DNA from: a bacterium | Lineage (GTDB): Bacteria; Armatimonadota; UBA5829 | NCBI GenBank assembly: GCA_021373255.1 | Contig: JAJFTD010000168.1 | Coordinates: forward strand, 1 to 51,714 | Direction: 5' to 3' | Length of the DNA: 51,714 nt | Shown here: in pieces, positions 15,686 through 25,440 of the stretch | How the letters are laid out: every line of letters begins with the position of its first letter | How positions within the stretch are numbered: the stretch's first letter is position 1 | The notes under the pieces: model-generated | Database searches by the model: none | Seen by the model: only the letters and a program-made list of their open reading frames with translations | Told to the model about the DNA's origin: nothing | Made by a program: the position numbers and the translations under genes

Positions 15686-18253
15686 ATGAGTGGGATAATC
15701 CTCGATTGGAGCGAAGCGCTTGTAGAGAAGCTCGATGATTCCGAATCGCGTCCGGCCGGCGTTGCGGAGCCGCATTACACAGTGTCCGAGAAAGTGACCA
15801 TTTCTCGTGACAACGGCATATATGTCTACCATTTGCCGGACGATCAACTCGGTCAAGGATCATCGCTTGGAAACTCCCGCGTGTGGGCTGAGACAAAAGG
15901 GAACGGAGACATGCTGAACCTCTACAGCATCAAGGCTGCAAGACGAGTAGTCGGCGGCATGTCAATCACTTATCTTTTACCGTTCAGCGATCTATCAGTA
16001 TACGGCCAACATGAACTTGCTGATAGTCAGCACAAGAGTCTGAACCGTGCAATGCCTTCAGCTGTCGGAGCAATTCATCTACATCCCGCTTATCAGCAAA
16101 GGGAATTTGTGGTGGGAGACGGGCTGCATGTACTGGAGACATTTTTTGTCCCACGCACAGATGGATTGGATGATCCCGCGGCAGCACTTGAGGTGGTATC
16201 GTTATGGAACCGGACACCGCATCCCATAGAGATCGTGGTTGTTGCTTCCCTTAGCCTGCGCGGCCACACACCTATCGATATGCACGCACAGTTTGATAAA
16301 TCGCGAAATGCCATAATTACCTGGAACGAGACGAGCCAGGATATGGTGCGTGTGTTCGGGAGCATGGACAAGCCGAAACACTACTGGGCAACAAATGACA
16401 AGGACGCCGCGTATCACCCCAAGCACCCATTGCCTGATGAGACATCAGATACGGGTAATCTCACGGGAGCACTCCAGTTCAACCTGCTCCTTTATCCCGG
16501 CGCGCATCAGAAGGTTAGAGTCATTGCCGCATTTTCACACGATGGCAAAAGCAAAGCTTTGGATGAATTTGACCGGGCAAAAGGCGAAGAAGATGCTTTG
16601 AAGAAAACCATAAGTTACTATAGCTCGCAGCTAGCCAAATCAGTGATCGAGATGCCGGATGATATGCTCACCCATGGCGTTCAGTGGGCTAAATCGTGCT
16701 TGATACGTCCCGTATGTCACTACGAAATTGGCACGGCCTCCACGAATGACCCCGGAAACTCCAGCCATATAGTCGGGCGGGATACATGCTGGTACGTGCA
16801 CGGCTGCGATTTCATAGAGCCTGAATGGAGTTGCTCCATGCTCTCCATTCTGTCTCGATTCCAGCGAGCAGACGGGCTGATACCGGAATATATCGACGGT
16901 AATACCGGTGAAACCGAAGACTTCGGATTCAATATCAACGACGCCACTGCATTATTCATCATGGCTGTGGAGCACCACATAAAATGCACTGCGCATTGGC
17001 AGTGCTTGGAGAAGCTCTACGAATCAGCGAAAAAGGCAGGAGAGCTGATCCTGGGACAGATGAATGAGAATGGATTGGTAAAGTGCAATGCCATAGGTTT
17101 GGGGTCCAAGGCGATCTGTGGCTGGCGAAACGTGCTTCAAAACCAGTCTATCTCCGGGGTAGTCACCGAGATCAATTCCGAGTGCTTTGCTGCTCTGCGC
17201 TCCCTCAGCAACCTGGCTGAGATGGCGAGCAAGAAAGAGGACGCTAAGCGTTACAAAGAAGAAGCTGATGCACTCCGCGCTCGAATAAACAAGCATCTGG
17301 TGAACCCGGATAATGGCCTCTACGTGCTCAACATATCCCATGAAGGAAATACCTATACACAGACAACATGCGATCTGGTTTTTCCGCTGATCTGCGGGGT
17401 AGCAAACGAGAGCACAGCGGATAACGTGATTGCGCGGTTAGCCGAGGCTGACTTCATGACCGATGCCGGTATAAGGGTATTGCCGTCGGATGACCCGGAA
17501 TATGACCCATCTTTTGAATCCGGATGCATGGGAGGAGTCTGGCAGGGAGTCACATGGTGGTATGCTATGGCAGCCGCGGGTTCAGACCCGGAGATCATGG
17601 CAAACTCGCTGAGTAGGGCCTATTCTCATTATATATTGGATCCCAAAGCGTATAACACTGTGCCGGGGCAGTTCAGCGAATGGTCGGACGGCCAGACGCT
17701 TGTTAACCGTGGAATGCGGCTTTCTCCGTGGGATTCGCCGAGGTTTCTTTGGGCAGCGATAGAGGGGTTGGCCGGGTTAAAATTCAGAACCGATGGGATT
17801 GACTTGCAGCCCAACATACCTTTAGACTGGCAGTGGCTGCGCGTGCATGATGTAAAATACCGCGATGGCAGCATATCGCTGTTCCTAGCGCGTCACGCCG
17901 GCAGCATTCATGTCTTCTCGGCCAACTCACTCGACGGAAAGTTCGAACTGCACATTTACGATGAGGAGTTGGAGCACGCCCCAGAAGCAATTACTACCGG
18001 CATCACATGCTCGGCATTCCGAAAAAACAAAGAGACTCTCTTGTGCTTTGGAAGCAGCCTCAACAAGCCTGTTATGGGACCATTCCTTGCGCACCATTCG
18101 CTGAGTTCAGGAAAGCAATATCGAGTGCATGCTCTTGCAAGCCACCACCGTGAATGGCAAGATTTGGGCACGAATAAAGGTTCGGACCTTCAGAGACTCG
18201 CCGTGAGGATAGGTAAGCGCACATACGTCATTTACCGTTTCGAGGAGGTATAG
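15686..18253 (+). CDS. Six-hairpin glycosidase, amylo-1,6-glucosidase/GH63-like
   Basis: The 855-residue protein has no signal peptide, so it acts in the cytoplasm. An N-terminal beta-sandwich (about 1-280) precedes an alpha/alpha toroid (about 300-730). Signs of the toroid are IVGRDTCWYVHG, GLIPEYIDGNTGETEDFGFNINDA, VTEINSECFAALRSLSNLAEM, SFESGCMGGVWQGVTWWYAMAAA and the closing DSPRFLWAAIEGLAGL. The EINxxxxxALxxL stretch is typical of GDE/GH63-type glucosidases. Acidic residues E in PEYID and D/E in GVVTEI are catalytic candidates. It is 2 nt before an SMP-30 lactonase gene and presumably cotranscribed. The precise linkage and family remain open; trehalase-like or glucosidase activity is equally possible. 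Confidence 0.6.
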   Translation: MSGIILDWSEALVEKLDDSESRPAGVAEPHYTVSEKVTISRDNGIYVYHLPDDQLGQGSSLGNSRVWAETKGNGDMLNLYSIKAARRVVGGMSITYLLPFSDLSVYGQHELADSQHKSLNRAMPSAVGAIHLHPAYQQREFVVGDGLHVLETFFVPRTDGLDDPAAALEVVSLWNRTPHPIEIVVVASLSLRGHTPIDMHAQFDKSRNAIITWNETSQDMVRVFGSMDKPKHYWATNDKDAAYHPKHPLPDETSDTGNLTGALQFNLLLYPGAHQKVRVIAAFSHDGKSKALDEFDRAKGEEDALKKTISYYSSQLAKSVIEMPDDMLTHGVQWAKSCLIRPVCHYEIGTASTNDPGNSSHIVGRDTCWYVHGCDFIEPEWSCSMLSILSRFQRADGLIPEYIDGNTGETEDFGFNINDATALFIMAVEHHIKCTAHWQCLEKLYESAKKAGELILGQMNENGLVKCNAIGLGSKAICGWRNVLQNQSISGVVTEINSECFAALRSLSNLAEMASKKEDAKRYKEEADALRARINKHLVNPDNGLYVLNISHEGNTYTQTTCDLVFPLICGVANESTADNVIARLAEADFMTDAGIRVLPSDDPEYDPSFESGCMGGVWQGVTWWYAMAAAGSDPEIMANSLSRAYSHYILDPKAYNTVPGQFSEWSDGQTLVNRGMRLSPWDSPRFLWAAIEGLAGLKFRTDGIDLQPNIPLDWQWLRVHDVKYRDGSISLFLARHAGSIHVFSANSLDGKFELHIYDEELEHAPEAITTGITCSAFRKNKETLLCFGSSLNKPVMGPFLAHHSLSSGKQYRVHALASHHREWQDLGTNKGSDLQRLAVRIGKRTYVIYRFEEV

Positions 18254-18255
18254 CC

Positions 18256-19149
18256 GTGGTGAACGCAAAAGCCGATCTCTTAGTCGACGTCGCCTGCCAG
18301 ATCGGAGAGGCGCCGCTTTGGCATCCCGATGATAATCTACTCTATTGGGTGGACATTCCGCGAGGACGCATCTACACTTACAACCCGATATCCGAATCTT
18401 GCAGCCTGGCTTACGAAGGAAAGCCGATAAGTGGATTTACAATCCAGACAGATGGGTCGCTGCTTTTGTTTATGCACGCAGGGGAGATTGCCCTCTGGAA
18501 GTCCGGCGCAATTTCTACTCTTCTCGATTCAGTGCCCGGTTCACAAGACACAATCTTTAACGATACCATAGCTGATCCTGCGGGTCGGGTATTCGTTGGG
18601 ATGAAAGCCGGCAATCACCATAAAGGACAGCTCTATAGGTTAGATACTGACTGCTCACTGCACTTGTTGTTGGATGACCTCGAAGAGCCTAACGGCATGG
18701 GCTTCACGCCTGATCGTAAGGGCATGTATTTCACGGACACGCTGGCGCACAGCATTTATCTATTCAATTATGACCGAACCACTGGCTCAATATCAAACCA
18801 GTCCGTGTTTGTTCGAGTGCCGGATGAAGATGGGATACCGGACGGGCTGACGGTGGACGCTGAAGGGTGCGTGTGGTCCGCACACTGGGACGGCGGCTGT
18901 GTTGTCAGGTATTCTCCGGGTGGCAGAGAAATCGGCAGGATAGGGCTTCCCGTGACAAAAGTCTCCAGCATTACCTTCGGCGGCGCGGATTATTCGCAGC
19001 TTTACATTTCTACTAGCGGCGGCGACAACAGAGAAAGGGAAGGCGAACTGGCGGGCTCGCTCTTCGGATCGAAGACTCAAGTAAAAGGGGTGCCCGAGTT
19101 CCGATCTAGAGTGACTCCAAATGAAACACGGACCTGCTCTATCAGCTAA
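18256..19149 (+). CDS. SMP-30/gluconolactonase-family lactonase
   Basis: The 297-residue beta-propeller protein starts at GTG 18256, with GAGGAGGT at 18242-18249. Metal ligands expected for the family are present: E18 in QIGEAPLWHP, N in FNDTIADPAGR, N in LEEPNGMGF and D in IPDGLTVDAEG. YFTDTLAHSIY is the usual propeller strand. Members hydrolyse sugar lactones such as glucono- or galactonolactone, using a divalent metal. Following a glycosidase in the same operon, it could open lactones made from released sugar by a dehydrogenase elsewhere. The 3' end overlaps a terminator hairpin shared with the converging gene. Confidence 0.85.
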   Translation: MVNAKADLLVDVACQIGEAPLWHPDDNLLYWVDIPRGRIYTYNPISESCSLAYEGKPISGFTIQTDGSLLLFMHAGEIALWKSGAISTLLDSVPGSQDTIFNDTIADPAGRVFVGMKAGNHHKGQLYRLDTDCSLHLLLDDLEEPNGMGFTPDRKGMYFTDTLAHSIYLFNYDRTTGSISNQSVFVRVPDEDGIPDGLTVDAEGCVWSAHWDGGCVVRYSPGGREIGRIGLPVTKVSSITFGGADYSQLYISTSGGDNREREGELAGSLFGSKTQVKGVPEFRSRVTPNETRTCSIS

Positions 19150-19160
19150 GCAGGTCCGTG
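19127..19160 (-). terminator. Hairpin between convergent operons
   Basis: CACGGACCTGCT (19127-19138) pairs perfectly with 19149-19160 across a 10-nt loop. The hairpin includes the last codons and stop of the SMP-30 gene. Read on the minus strand, the stem is followed by TTTCATTT, so it best terminates the PoxB-like gene; on the plus strand no T-run follows. Confidence 0.7.
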
Positions 19161-19173
19161 ATATGCTCGGCCT

Positions 19174-20931
19174 CTACCGAATCAGCTCATCTACTTTGTC
19201 TCTAAATAGTGTCAGCGCGATACGAGGTCCCTCGGGTTGTCCACGCAACAAAGCCTCACTGAATCTGGCAGCTTGCTTCAGCTTGATCTTCGGTGGCATC
19301 GGAGGTTCATTGGGGTCCACCACCGCCTCCACAAGCGCCGGCCTATCCGATTCGAATGCGCGCTTTAAGGTATCATAGACATCTTCCGGTCGGTCCACAC
19401 GGTATCCTATGGCTCCGCAAGCTTCAGCGACTTTCACGAAGTCTATGGGCTGGAGTTCCACCACATATTCCGGGTTACCGAGGAAGACTATCTGCTCCCA
19501 CTTGATCTGGCCCAGAACGTTGTTCTTGATTACCACAATCTTAACCGGCAGGCTATACTTGACCGCCGTCGCAAGCTCTCCCATCAGCATAGTGAGCCCG
19601 CCATCACCGACAAATGCAATCGACTGCCTATCAGGGTGCGCAACCTTTGCGGCAATAGCATATGGCAGAGCCGGGGCCATTGTTGCAAGATTGCCGGAGC
19701 AGGAGAACATCTGGTCATTCTTGATCTTGTGATGCCGAGCAATCCAAGTCGTGATTGTGCCGGAGTCGGTGGAGATGATAGCGTTGTCATCGGCAATGTC
19801 AGAGATCGCCCGCGCCACAACCTGCGGCTTCATGGGGACGTCCTTGCGGGTTTCCCTGTCCTCCATCAACTCCCACCAGTCTTTCATTGCCTCCTGAAGC
19901 GATTTCAGGAAACGGCGGTCTTTCTTGCGGTTCAGCATGGGTCGGAGCATTTGCAGGGTCATTTTGGAGTCGCCGAGCAGCCCGACCTCAACGGGATACC
20001 GCAGGCCCATTCTACCGGGATTATGCTCGATCTGAATCCCGATTGCCTGATCGGGCTTTGGCATGTATTCCAGATAAGGGAATGAAGTCCCCACCATAAG
20101 CAGCACATCGCATTTGCTCATAGCATCTTCCGCCGGCGCTGTGCCCAGAAACCCGAGCCCGCCAAGCGAGAGCGGATGTGCATCTGGAATCACAGCCTTT
20201 CCCAAAAGGGCCTTTATGACTGGCGCGCCTATGATTTCCGCTACATCGATGAGCTCGTCCCTTGCTCCGAGTGCGCCCGCGCCACAGAGGATGACCGGCT
20301 TCTTGGCATTGTTGAGAATATGCGCGGCATGCAGAAGGTCTTCCTGGCAAGGAATCTGTTTCGGGCAGGGCTGCGCAGCCGAAGTATGCCCCGGCACATT
20401 GCGCTCACTACGACCGTTCTTAGTTGACTCGACCTGCAAGTCAACCGGGAACGTGATATGCGAAACGCACTGATTGTAAATTGCTTCACGGCAGGCGAGG
20501 TTGGTCAGTGCCCGCACATCACCGGCCCCCATTATGCGTTCGTCAAAGCACGCCACATCACGGAACAACGCCTCGGTATTGACATCCTGCTGGTATTGCT
20601 GGCCTATGAGATCGTGGTAGGTCATCCCCGTGATCGCCACGACGGGAGCATGGTCCATCTTCGCGTCATAAAGGCCGTTGAGCAGGTGAATTGCCCCTGG
20701 TCCGGAAGTCGCGAGGCAGCAACCCAGCTTGCCCGAGTATTTCGCGTATCCGCACGCCATGAACGCCGCCGCTTCCTCATGGCGCACCTGGATAAAGCGA
20801 ACTTTGTCGTTTTTCTCCCGAAACGCCTCGATTATCCCGTTAATCCCGTCGCCGGGCAAGCCGAATATCGTATCCACACCCCATTCCATCAGGGTCTCCA
20901 CCAACTGATCCGCTACGTCTTTTACCGCCAT
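19174..20931 (-). CDS. Thiamine-pyrophosphate enzyme, PoxB/pyruvate oxidase-like
   Basis: The 585-residue protein has the three-domain acetolactate-synthase/pyruvate-oxidase fold. The catalytic glutamate is E52 in VRHEEAAAFMACGYAK. The middle domain is FAD/nucleotide-binding like (ILCGAGALGAR). The TPP/Mg motif GDGGLTMLMGELATAVKY and NNVLGQ lies in the last third. The segments FLGNPEYVVELQPIDFVKVAEACG and NEPPMPPKI point to pyruvate oxidase/PoxB rather than biosynthetic acetolactate synthase. No small regulatory subunit is near. PoxB decarboxylates pyruvate to acetate, passing electrons to quinone. It is the third gene of an operon with a LarA-like racemase and an FAD/Fe-S dehydrogenase, matching a lactate-to-acetate route. 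Ribosome site GGAGGGG. Acetyl-phosphate-forming activity remains possible. Confidence 0.8.
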   Translation of the reverse strand: MAVKDVADQLVETLMEWGVDTIFGLPGDGINGIIEAFREKNDKVRFIQVRHEEAAAFMACGYAKYSGKLGCCLATSGPGAIHLLNGLYDAKMDHAPVVAITGMTYHDLIGQQYQQDVNTEALFRDVACFDERIMGAGDVRALTNLACREAIYNQCVSHITFPVDLQVESTKNGRSERNVPGHTSAAQPCPKQIPCQEDLLHAAHILNNAKKPVILCGAGALGARDELIDVAEIIGAPVIKALLGKAVIPDAHPLSLGGLGFLGTAPAEDAMSKCDVLLMVGTSFPYLEYMPKPDQAIGIQIEHNPGRMGLRYPVEVGLLGDSKMTLQMLRPMLNRKKDRRFLKSLQEAMKDWWELMEDRETRKDVPMKPQVVARAISDIADDNAIISTDSGTITTWIARHHKIKNDQMFSCSGNLATMAPALPYAIAAKVAHPDRQSIAFVGDGGLTMLMGELATAVKYSLPVKIVVIKNNVLGQIKWEQIVFLGNPEYVVELQPIDFVKVAEACGAIGYRVDRPEDVYDTLKRAFESDRPALVEAVVDPNEPPMPPKIKLKQAARFSEALLRGQPEGPRIALTLFRDKVDELIR

Positions 20932-20974
20932 TGATACCCCTCCAAATATACGCTGATCATCGCCAAATCAATCT

Positions 20975-23900
20975 TTAAGAGACACCATAACCTCGCTTCT
21001 TACTCCTCTTGTTGAGCAGCCGATTGATGCCGGCGCCGATCGCCAGTCCGCCGAGGGCAACGATCCCCGCCGTGATCCATTTGTAGCTGGGCGGACATGG
21101 GTTGCCATGCCGCACATACTCTTTTTCAGGGTAATCGGTTGCAATATTGCCGTCAGGATAGTCTATCGCCATCTTCATCACCTGTGCCAAGTGCATAGCC
21201 CGGCGGTCGGTAGTCTGCTGTATCTGCTCCCGGCAACTAAACCCGTTTGCGAGAACAATAGTGCTCTTATCCTGATCCCTGACAGCGGGCAGCAGCACTC
21301 TTTCACCGCACCCGATTGACACATCGTAGTGGTCTTTAGTGTATCCGAATGCACCCGCCATCCCACAGCAGCCAGAGTCCAGCATGTCGTAGTACAATCC
21401 CATCCGCTTCAGCACATTCTCTTCGGCCTCAAGGTTCAGCACGGTCTTGTGGTGGCAATGCGCGTGAACGACGGCCTTGCGGGGAAGTTTCGGAAGATCA
21501 ATATGCTTTGCATACTTGTCAAGAAACTCGCTCAGGAGATACGATTGCTGGTTCAGCCGCCAGGCATCCTCGTCATTGGGAAACAGGCCCATGAGTTCGT
21601 CGCGGAAAGTTGTAATACAACTCGGTTCGAGGCCTACGAGCAAGACCCCATCCCTTATGTCATCTTTGAGAGTGTCCATAATCTCCCGAAGCCGTTTCTT
21701 GGTCTGATCAAGCATGCCGTAGTCGTAAAGCGGGCGACCACAGCAGAGGTGCTTTTTAGGAATGGCAACGTTGAACCCCAACTCCTCGAGAACTTCCACG
21801 GCCGCCCTGGCGGTCTCAGGGAAGAAGTGGTTATTGAATGTATCCGGCCAGAACAGTATCCGCGAGGCCCCGACATTGCGCTCGCCTCTGCGTGTAAACC
21901 ATTGCCTGAAAGTCTCCGGCGCAAACGAGGGTATCTCTCGCTCGGGAGCCATGCCAAGCATCTTCTTAAAAAGAGTGCCGAATATCGGCGCATGTGTAAA
22001 GTAATTGGCAACCCCCGGAGCCAGTTCCGCCCAACGTGCCCATTTGAAAATCATACCGAATACATACGCTCTTAGCGGAAAGAGTCTGCCCTCGTAATAG
22101 TGAGCCAGGAACTCCGCCTTATAGGTGGCCATGTCCACATTCACGGGGCAGTCGCCCTTGCAACCTTTGCACGCGAGGCACAGATCGAGCGCGTCCCATA
22201 CGTGCTGGTTCCTCCAGCCGTTCTTCAGCGGGTCGCCTTCCAGCATCTCGAAGAGAAGCCTCGCCCGCCCACGCGTGCTATGCATCTCCTCCCGAGTTAC
22301 CATAAAACTCGGGCACATAGTCTCATGTTCGAGCCTGCGGCATTTACCCACGCCAACGCATCGCAGGGTTGCACGGCTGAATGAGTATTTATCGTCCGGG
22401 TACTTGAAATAAGTCTCATACTGAGGTGGATCGTAACCAGTGCCAAGTCGCAGATTCTGATCGATTTGATAAGGATCGACCACCTTGCCGGGGTTCATAC
22501 GCCAGTCCGGGTCCCACAGCGTTTTGAACTCCCTGAATGCTTGAATCAGCTCATCGCCGAACATTTTGGGCAGGAACATGGCTCTCGATTGCCCGTCTCC
22601 GTGCTCGCCAGAAAGAGAACCGCTGTAGCGCAGCACGAGGTCAGTTGCCTCGTCCATGAACCGGCGATAAGTCTCTACTCCATGCTCTGTGAAGAAGTCA
22701 AAATCTATGCGTGTGTGTATACAGCCCTGACCGAAGTGGCCGTAGAGGTCACACTTGTAGCCGAACTTATCCAGCAGGCCGCGGAGGTCACGCAGGTAGC
22801 TTCCAACTTTCTCCGGGGGCACTGCCGAATCTTCCCAGCCCTCCCAGGTCAAGTCTTCTCCCGGTACCAAAGCGGTCGCGCCAAGCCCGGACTCGCGTAT
22901 TGTCCAGAGCATCTTTTCTTGCTTGCGGTCGTCAAAGAGCTTCATTGATGGTGAATTCGGCTGTTTCTTGAGCTCTTCCATGAGATTGCTTGCTTTAGCG
23001 TCAGATTCTTCGCGAGTCTCTCCTCCAAACTCCACCATCAGCCATCCGCTGCCTTCCGGGAGCAGGACAACATCCTCCGGATGCAGGCCTTTTTTCTTCA
23101 TGTCGGCGATCAAGCGATCGTCTATACCCTCAAGTGCAATAGGCTCGCTCGCGAGGACTTCCATAACGTGATCACCAGCTTGGAAGACATCCGGATACCC
23201 CAACACAAGCAGCGACCGGACAGGCGGACTGTATACCAGCCTGCATGTCGCCTCCAAAACAACAACGCAAGTGCCCTCGGAACCAACTAGAGCCCGCGCA
23301 ACGTTAAAGCCGTTTTCAGGAAGCAGTTGATCGAGGTTGTAACCCGATACTCGCCGAGGTATATTCGGATACTTCTCTCGAATGAGATCGGCATACTTAT
23401 CTCTGATAGACTTTAGACCGGCGTATATCTCTCCCTTCCGCCCGCCCTCGCTGATAATACACTCAAGTTCCGCATCGCTCGTCGGCCCGACTTTCATTCT
23501 TACGCCATCGCATGTGAGTATATCAAGCTCCTCGATGTTATCGACTGTCTTACCGCCCATAACCGAGTGGATGCCGCAAGAGTTGTTGCCGATCATACCA
23601 CCGATGCAGTTGTGCGTATGAGTGGCCGGGTCGGGAGCAAACGTGAGGTGATATGTTTCGGCTGCACTGCGCAGACTATCAAGGATGATGCCCGGTTGGA
23701 CCCGAGCGATTTTGCGCTGCGGGTCCAGTTCCAGGATGTTGTTCAGGTACTTCGAGAAATCAATGACCACCGCCGTGTTGCAGCACTGCCCGGCGAGGCT
23801 CGTCCCTCCGGCCCGCGAGAGTACGGAAACCCCATACTTATGGCATACCGCTATCGTCTTTACAACGTCGTCTAAATCTTTGGGAATAACAACTCCTATG

Positions 23901-24154
23901 GGCACCTGCCGGTAGTTGGAGCCATCCGTCGAGTACATCGCCCTGCTACCGTCATCAAACCGCACCTCGCCACTTATACTACCGATGAGTTCCTGTTCAA
24001 GCAGCTTTATCGATTTTACAGTCGCGGGCGATGGATACGGTTCCATCTCAAGCCTGTGTTCATGTATGATCTCCTGCCCAGCCACCCTCGTATGAGCGGC
24101 ATCTTTGCGCGCTGGTGGTATTATCTTAGTCTTCTGCTGTTTGATCGGCGTCAT
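20975..24154 (-). CDS. FAD-linked oxidase fused to Fe-S/CCG domains (D-lactate dehydrogenase-like), membrane-anchored
   Basis: The 1059-residue protein starts at ATG 24154, with GGGAGGAG just upstream. A longer frame to 24376 is only the overlap with the previous gene. Domains: FAD_binding_4 (about 60-250: PIGVVIPKDLDDVVK, SRAGGTSLAGQCCN, NNSCGIHSVMGG); FAD-oxidase C-domain (about 270-560, SGSLSGEHGDGQ); a 2x[4Fe-4S] region with CVGVGKCRRLEHETMC and CLACKGCKGDCP; two CCG half-domains (LCCGRPLYD, SGCCGMAGAFG). It ends with one hydrophobic helix (WITAGIVALGGLAIGAGINRLL) and a basic tail, so it is tethered at the membrane. Such fusions oxidise D-lactate or other 2-hydroxy acids and feed quinone. 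It overlaps the LarA-like gene by 29 nt. Confidence 0.88.
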   Translation of the reverse strand: MTPIKQQKTKIIPPARKDAAHTRVAGQEIIHEHRLEMEPYPSPATVKSIKLLEQELIGSISGEVRFDDGSRAMYSTDGSNYRQVPIGVVIPKDLDDVVKTIAVCHKYGVSVLSRAGGTSLAGQCCNTAVVIDFSKYLNNILELDPQRKIARVQPGIILDSLRSAAETYHLTFAPDPATHTHNCIGGMIGNNSCGIHSVMGGKTVDNIEELDILTCDGVRMKVGPTSDAELECIISEGGRKGEIYAGLKSIRDKYADLIREKYPNIPRRVSGYNLDQLLPENGFNVARALVGSEGTCVVVLEATCRLVYSPPVRSLLVLGYPDVFQAGDHVMEVLASEPIALEGIDDRLIADMKKKGLHPEDVVLLPEGSGWLMVEFGGETREESDAKASNLMEELKKQPNSPSMKLFDDRKQEKMLWTIRESGLGATALVPGEDLTWEGWEDSAVPPEKVGSYLRDLRGLLDKFGYKCDLYGHFGQGCIHTRIDFDFFTEHGVETYRRFMDEATDLVLRYSGSLSGEHGDGQSRAMFLPKMFGDELIQAFREFKTLWDPDWRMNPGKVVDPYQIDQNLRLGTGYDPPQYETYFKYPDDKYSFSRATLRCVGVGKCRRLEHETMCPSFMVTREEMHSTRGRARLLFEMLEGDPLKNGWRNQHVWDALDLCLACKGCKGDCPVNVDMATYKAEFLAHYYEGRLFPLRAYVFGMIFKWARWAELAPGVANYFTHAPIFGTLFKKMLGMAPEREIPSFAPETFRQWFTRRGERNVGASRILFWPDTFNNHFFPETARAAVEVLEELGFNVAIPKKHLCCGRPLYDYGMLDQTKKRLREIMDTLKDDIRDGVLLVGLEPSCITTFRDELMGLFPNDEDAWRLNQQSYLLSEFLDKYAKHIDLPKLPRKAVVHAHCHHKTVLNLEAEENVLKRMGLYYDMLDSGCCGMAGAFGYTKDHYDVSIGCGERVLLPAVRDQDKSTIVLANGFSCREQIQQTTDRRAMHLAQVMKMAIDYPDGNIATDYPEKEYVRHGNPCPPSYKWITAGIVALGGLAIGAGINRLLNKRSKKRGYGVS

Positions 24155-25439
24155 TGTTCTCCTCCCATATGACATTGCCACTATCATCAAACGGCATCTC
24201 GCGGGGTTCATCCAGAACCGTAGTGCTGGGATCTTGCACAGCCTCGGGTATGAGAGCTTCGGAGACATACATAACATCCAGATTTCTGGTGTTGTGTATG
24301 CGCACGATTCTTCGCGGTTCGTCCGACCCTTCGGGAAGCGCGGAATACAGCGCCACCTCCATTGCCTCACGATCATCCTCTAAGGCAAGAGGCAGCTGTC
24401 CTTCGATCAGGCGGCCATTGGGGTCACGACCTGTCAGCAGATTGGTGTAGCAGGCGTTCCAGTCGAACTTGCCGACGAGTTTCTTTGTGGTGAAGTCCGC
24501 AAGCCCCACGCCTATTCCATTCCCAAGGCTTTCTTTGGTAAGATCGAAGACCACGATCCTGCGAAAATCAGGAGTATGCGGCCCGCCCTTGATGCGCCAG
24601 AAACCGATCACGTTTGGGTCCATTCCGGAGCCTGCGATGCTCTTGCCGATCATGTCAATTGCCAACACATGCAGATGATCGAATGGAATGATTTTCATTA
24701 GGCTCTTTTGAAGAACGAGCAGCCGTCTGTCTGTCTCCTCGAACTTGTCAGGTGGGACAACTTCTATCGTGTGGGGTTTGTTGTAGCCATTACTTACTAC
24801 TGCCACGCCGGCAATGATGTTGGAATTGGGGATCGTAACCTTCGGCACCAGCCTGACCGACTCGGCAAGGCCATGAGAGTGAGCCCATGCCGGTCCGGCT
24901 TGAGCCCCGCAGCCGATAGTCACCATCTTCATTAGCCCCGAGGCGATATCTTCGGTGAGTACGGGATGCACAGCCTCCTGGCTGACCACAATGGTGGCGT
25001 CTGCTTCATAGGCATCTTTGTTAAAATGAGCCTCTGCACCATTTTCGGCTTTGCCCAAGGCAACAGTATCCAGAGTAACCTTAACAGGTACTCCGAAGCT
25101 CTCCTCGGTTATGCCATGGAGAGTAAGCACTTCCCGCTGGCCCTCCACAGTCGCTCCTCCGTGGCTGCCTATTGCATTAAAAAGGAAAGGTTCGGCGCCC
25201 ACATCTTTCACTGCGTCGATGATACCGCGCAAGATCTCATGGTAGTGGCCAATGCCGCGGTCACCGACCGATATCGCCACCCTCTTTCCTTCCGATAAAT
25301 GGCTCAGCACTTTGCTGCTTTTAAACTGTTCAACGACATGATTCTGAACGTCGTCTATATGCTCATCAGGTAAGTACTGTCTGACCTTAACGAACTTCGG
25401 CAGTTCACAACGGGGATACTTCACTTGGCTTACCTCCAT
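24126..25439 (-). CDS. LarA-like (DUF2088) nickel-pincer racemase family protein
   Basis: The 437-residue protein starts at ATG 25439 (TTG at 25451 is an alternative). It belongs to the lactate racemase LarA superfamily: NAIGSHGGATVEGQ carries the first family histidine; EAVHPVLTEDIASGLMKM contains the histidine and lysine that in LarA hold and bind the nickel-pincer nucleotide (aligned by eye; spacing slightly longer). GCGAQAGPAWAHSHGL follows. LarA interconverts L- and D-lactate; relatives act on other 2-hydroxy acids. Cofactor genes larB, larC and larE are not in the window. It heads the operon with the FAD/Fe-S dehydrogenase and PoxB-like enzyme. ATG lies 1 nt after the stop of a broken DUF362 gene. 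Confidence 0.8.
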   Translation of the reverse strand: MEVSQVKYPRCELPKFVKVRQYLPDEHIDDVQNHVVEQFKSSKVLSHLSEGKRVAISVGDRGIGHYHEILRGIIDAVKDVGAEPFLFNAIGSHGGATVEGQREVLTLHGITEESFGVPVKVTLDTVALGKAENGAEAHFNKDAYEADATIVVSQEAVHPVLTEDIASGLMKMVTIGCGAQAGPAWAHSHGLAESVRLVPKVTIPNSNIIAGVAVVSNGYNKPHTIEVVPPDKFEETDRRLLVLQKSLMKIIPFDHLHVLAIDMIGKSIAGSGMDPNVIGFWRIKGGPHTPDFRRIVVFDLTKESLGNGIGVGLADFTTKKLVGKFDWNACYTNLLTGRDPNGRLIEGQLPLALEDDREAMEVALYSALPEGSDEPRRIVRIHNTRNLDVMYVSEALIPEAVQDPSTTVLDEPREMPFDDSGNVIWEENNDADQTAED

Positions 25440-25440
25440 A

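Noticed and set aside
15304-15896. Minus-strand reading frames of 74-128 residues near 15.3-15.9 kb
   Set aside because: They overlap the start of the glycosidase gene or lack ribosome sites, and have no recognisable domains or signal sequences.
24155-24376. N-terminal 74-residue extension of the FAD/Fe-S protein
   Set aside because: It is out-of-frame sequence within the racemase gene; a strong ribosome site supports ATG at 24154.
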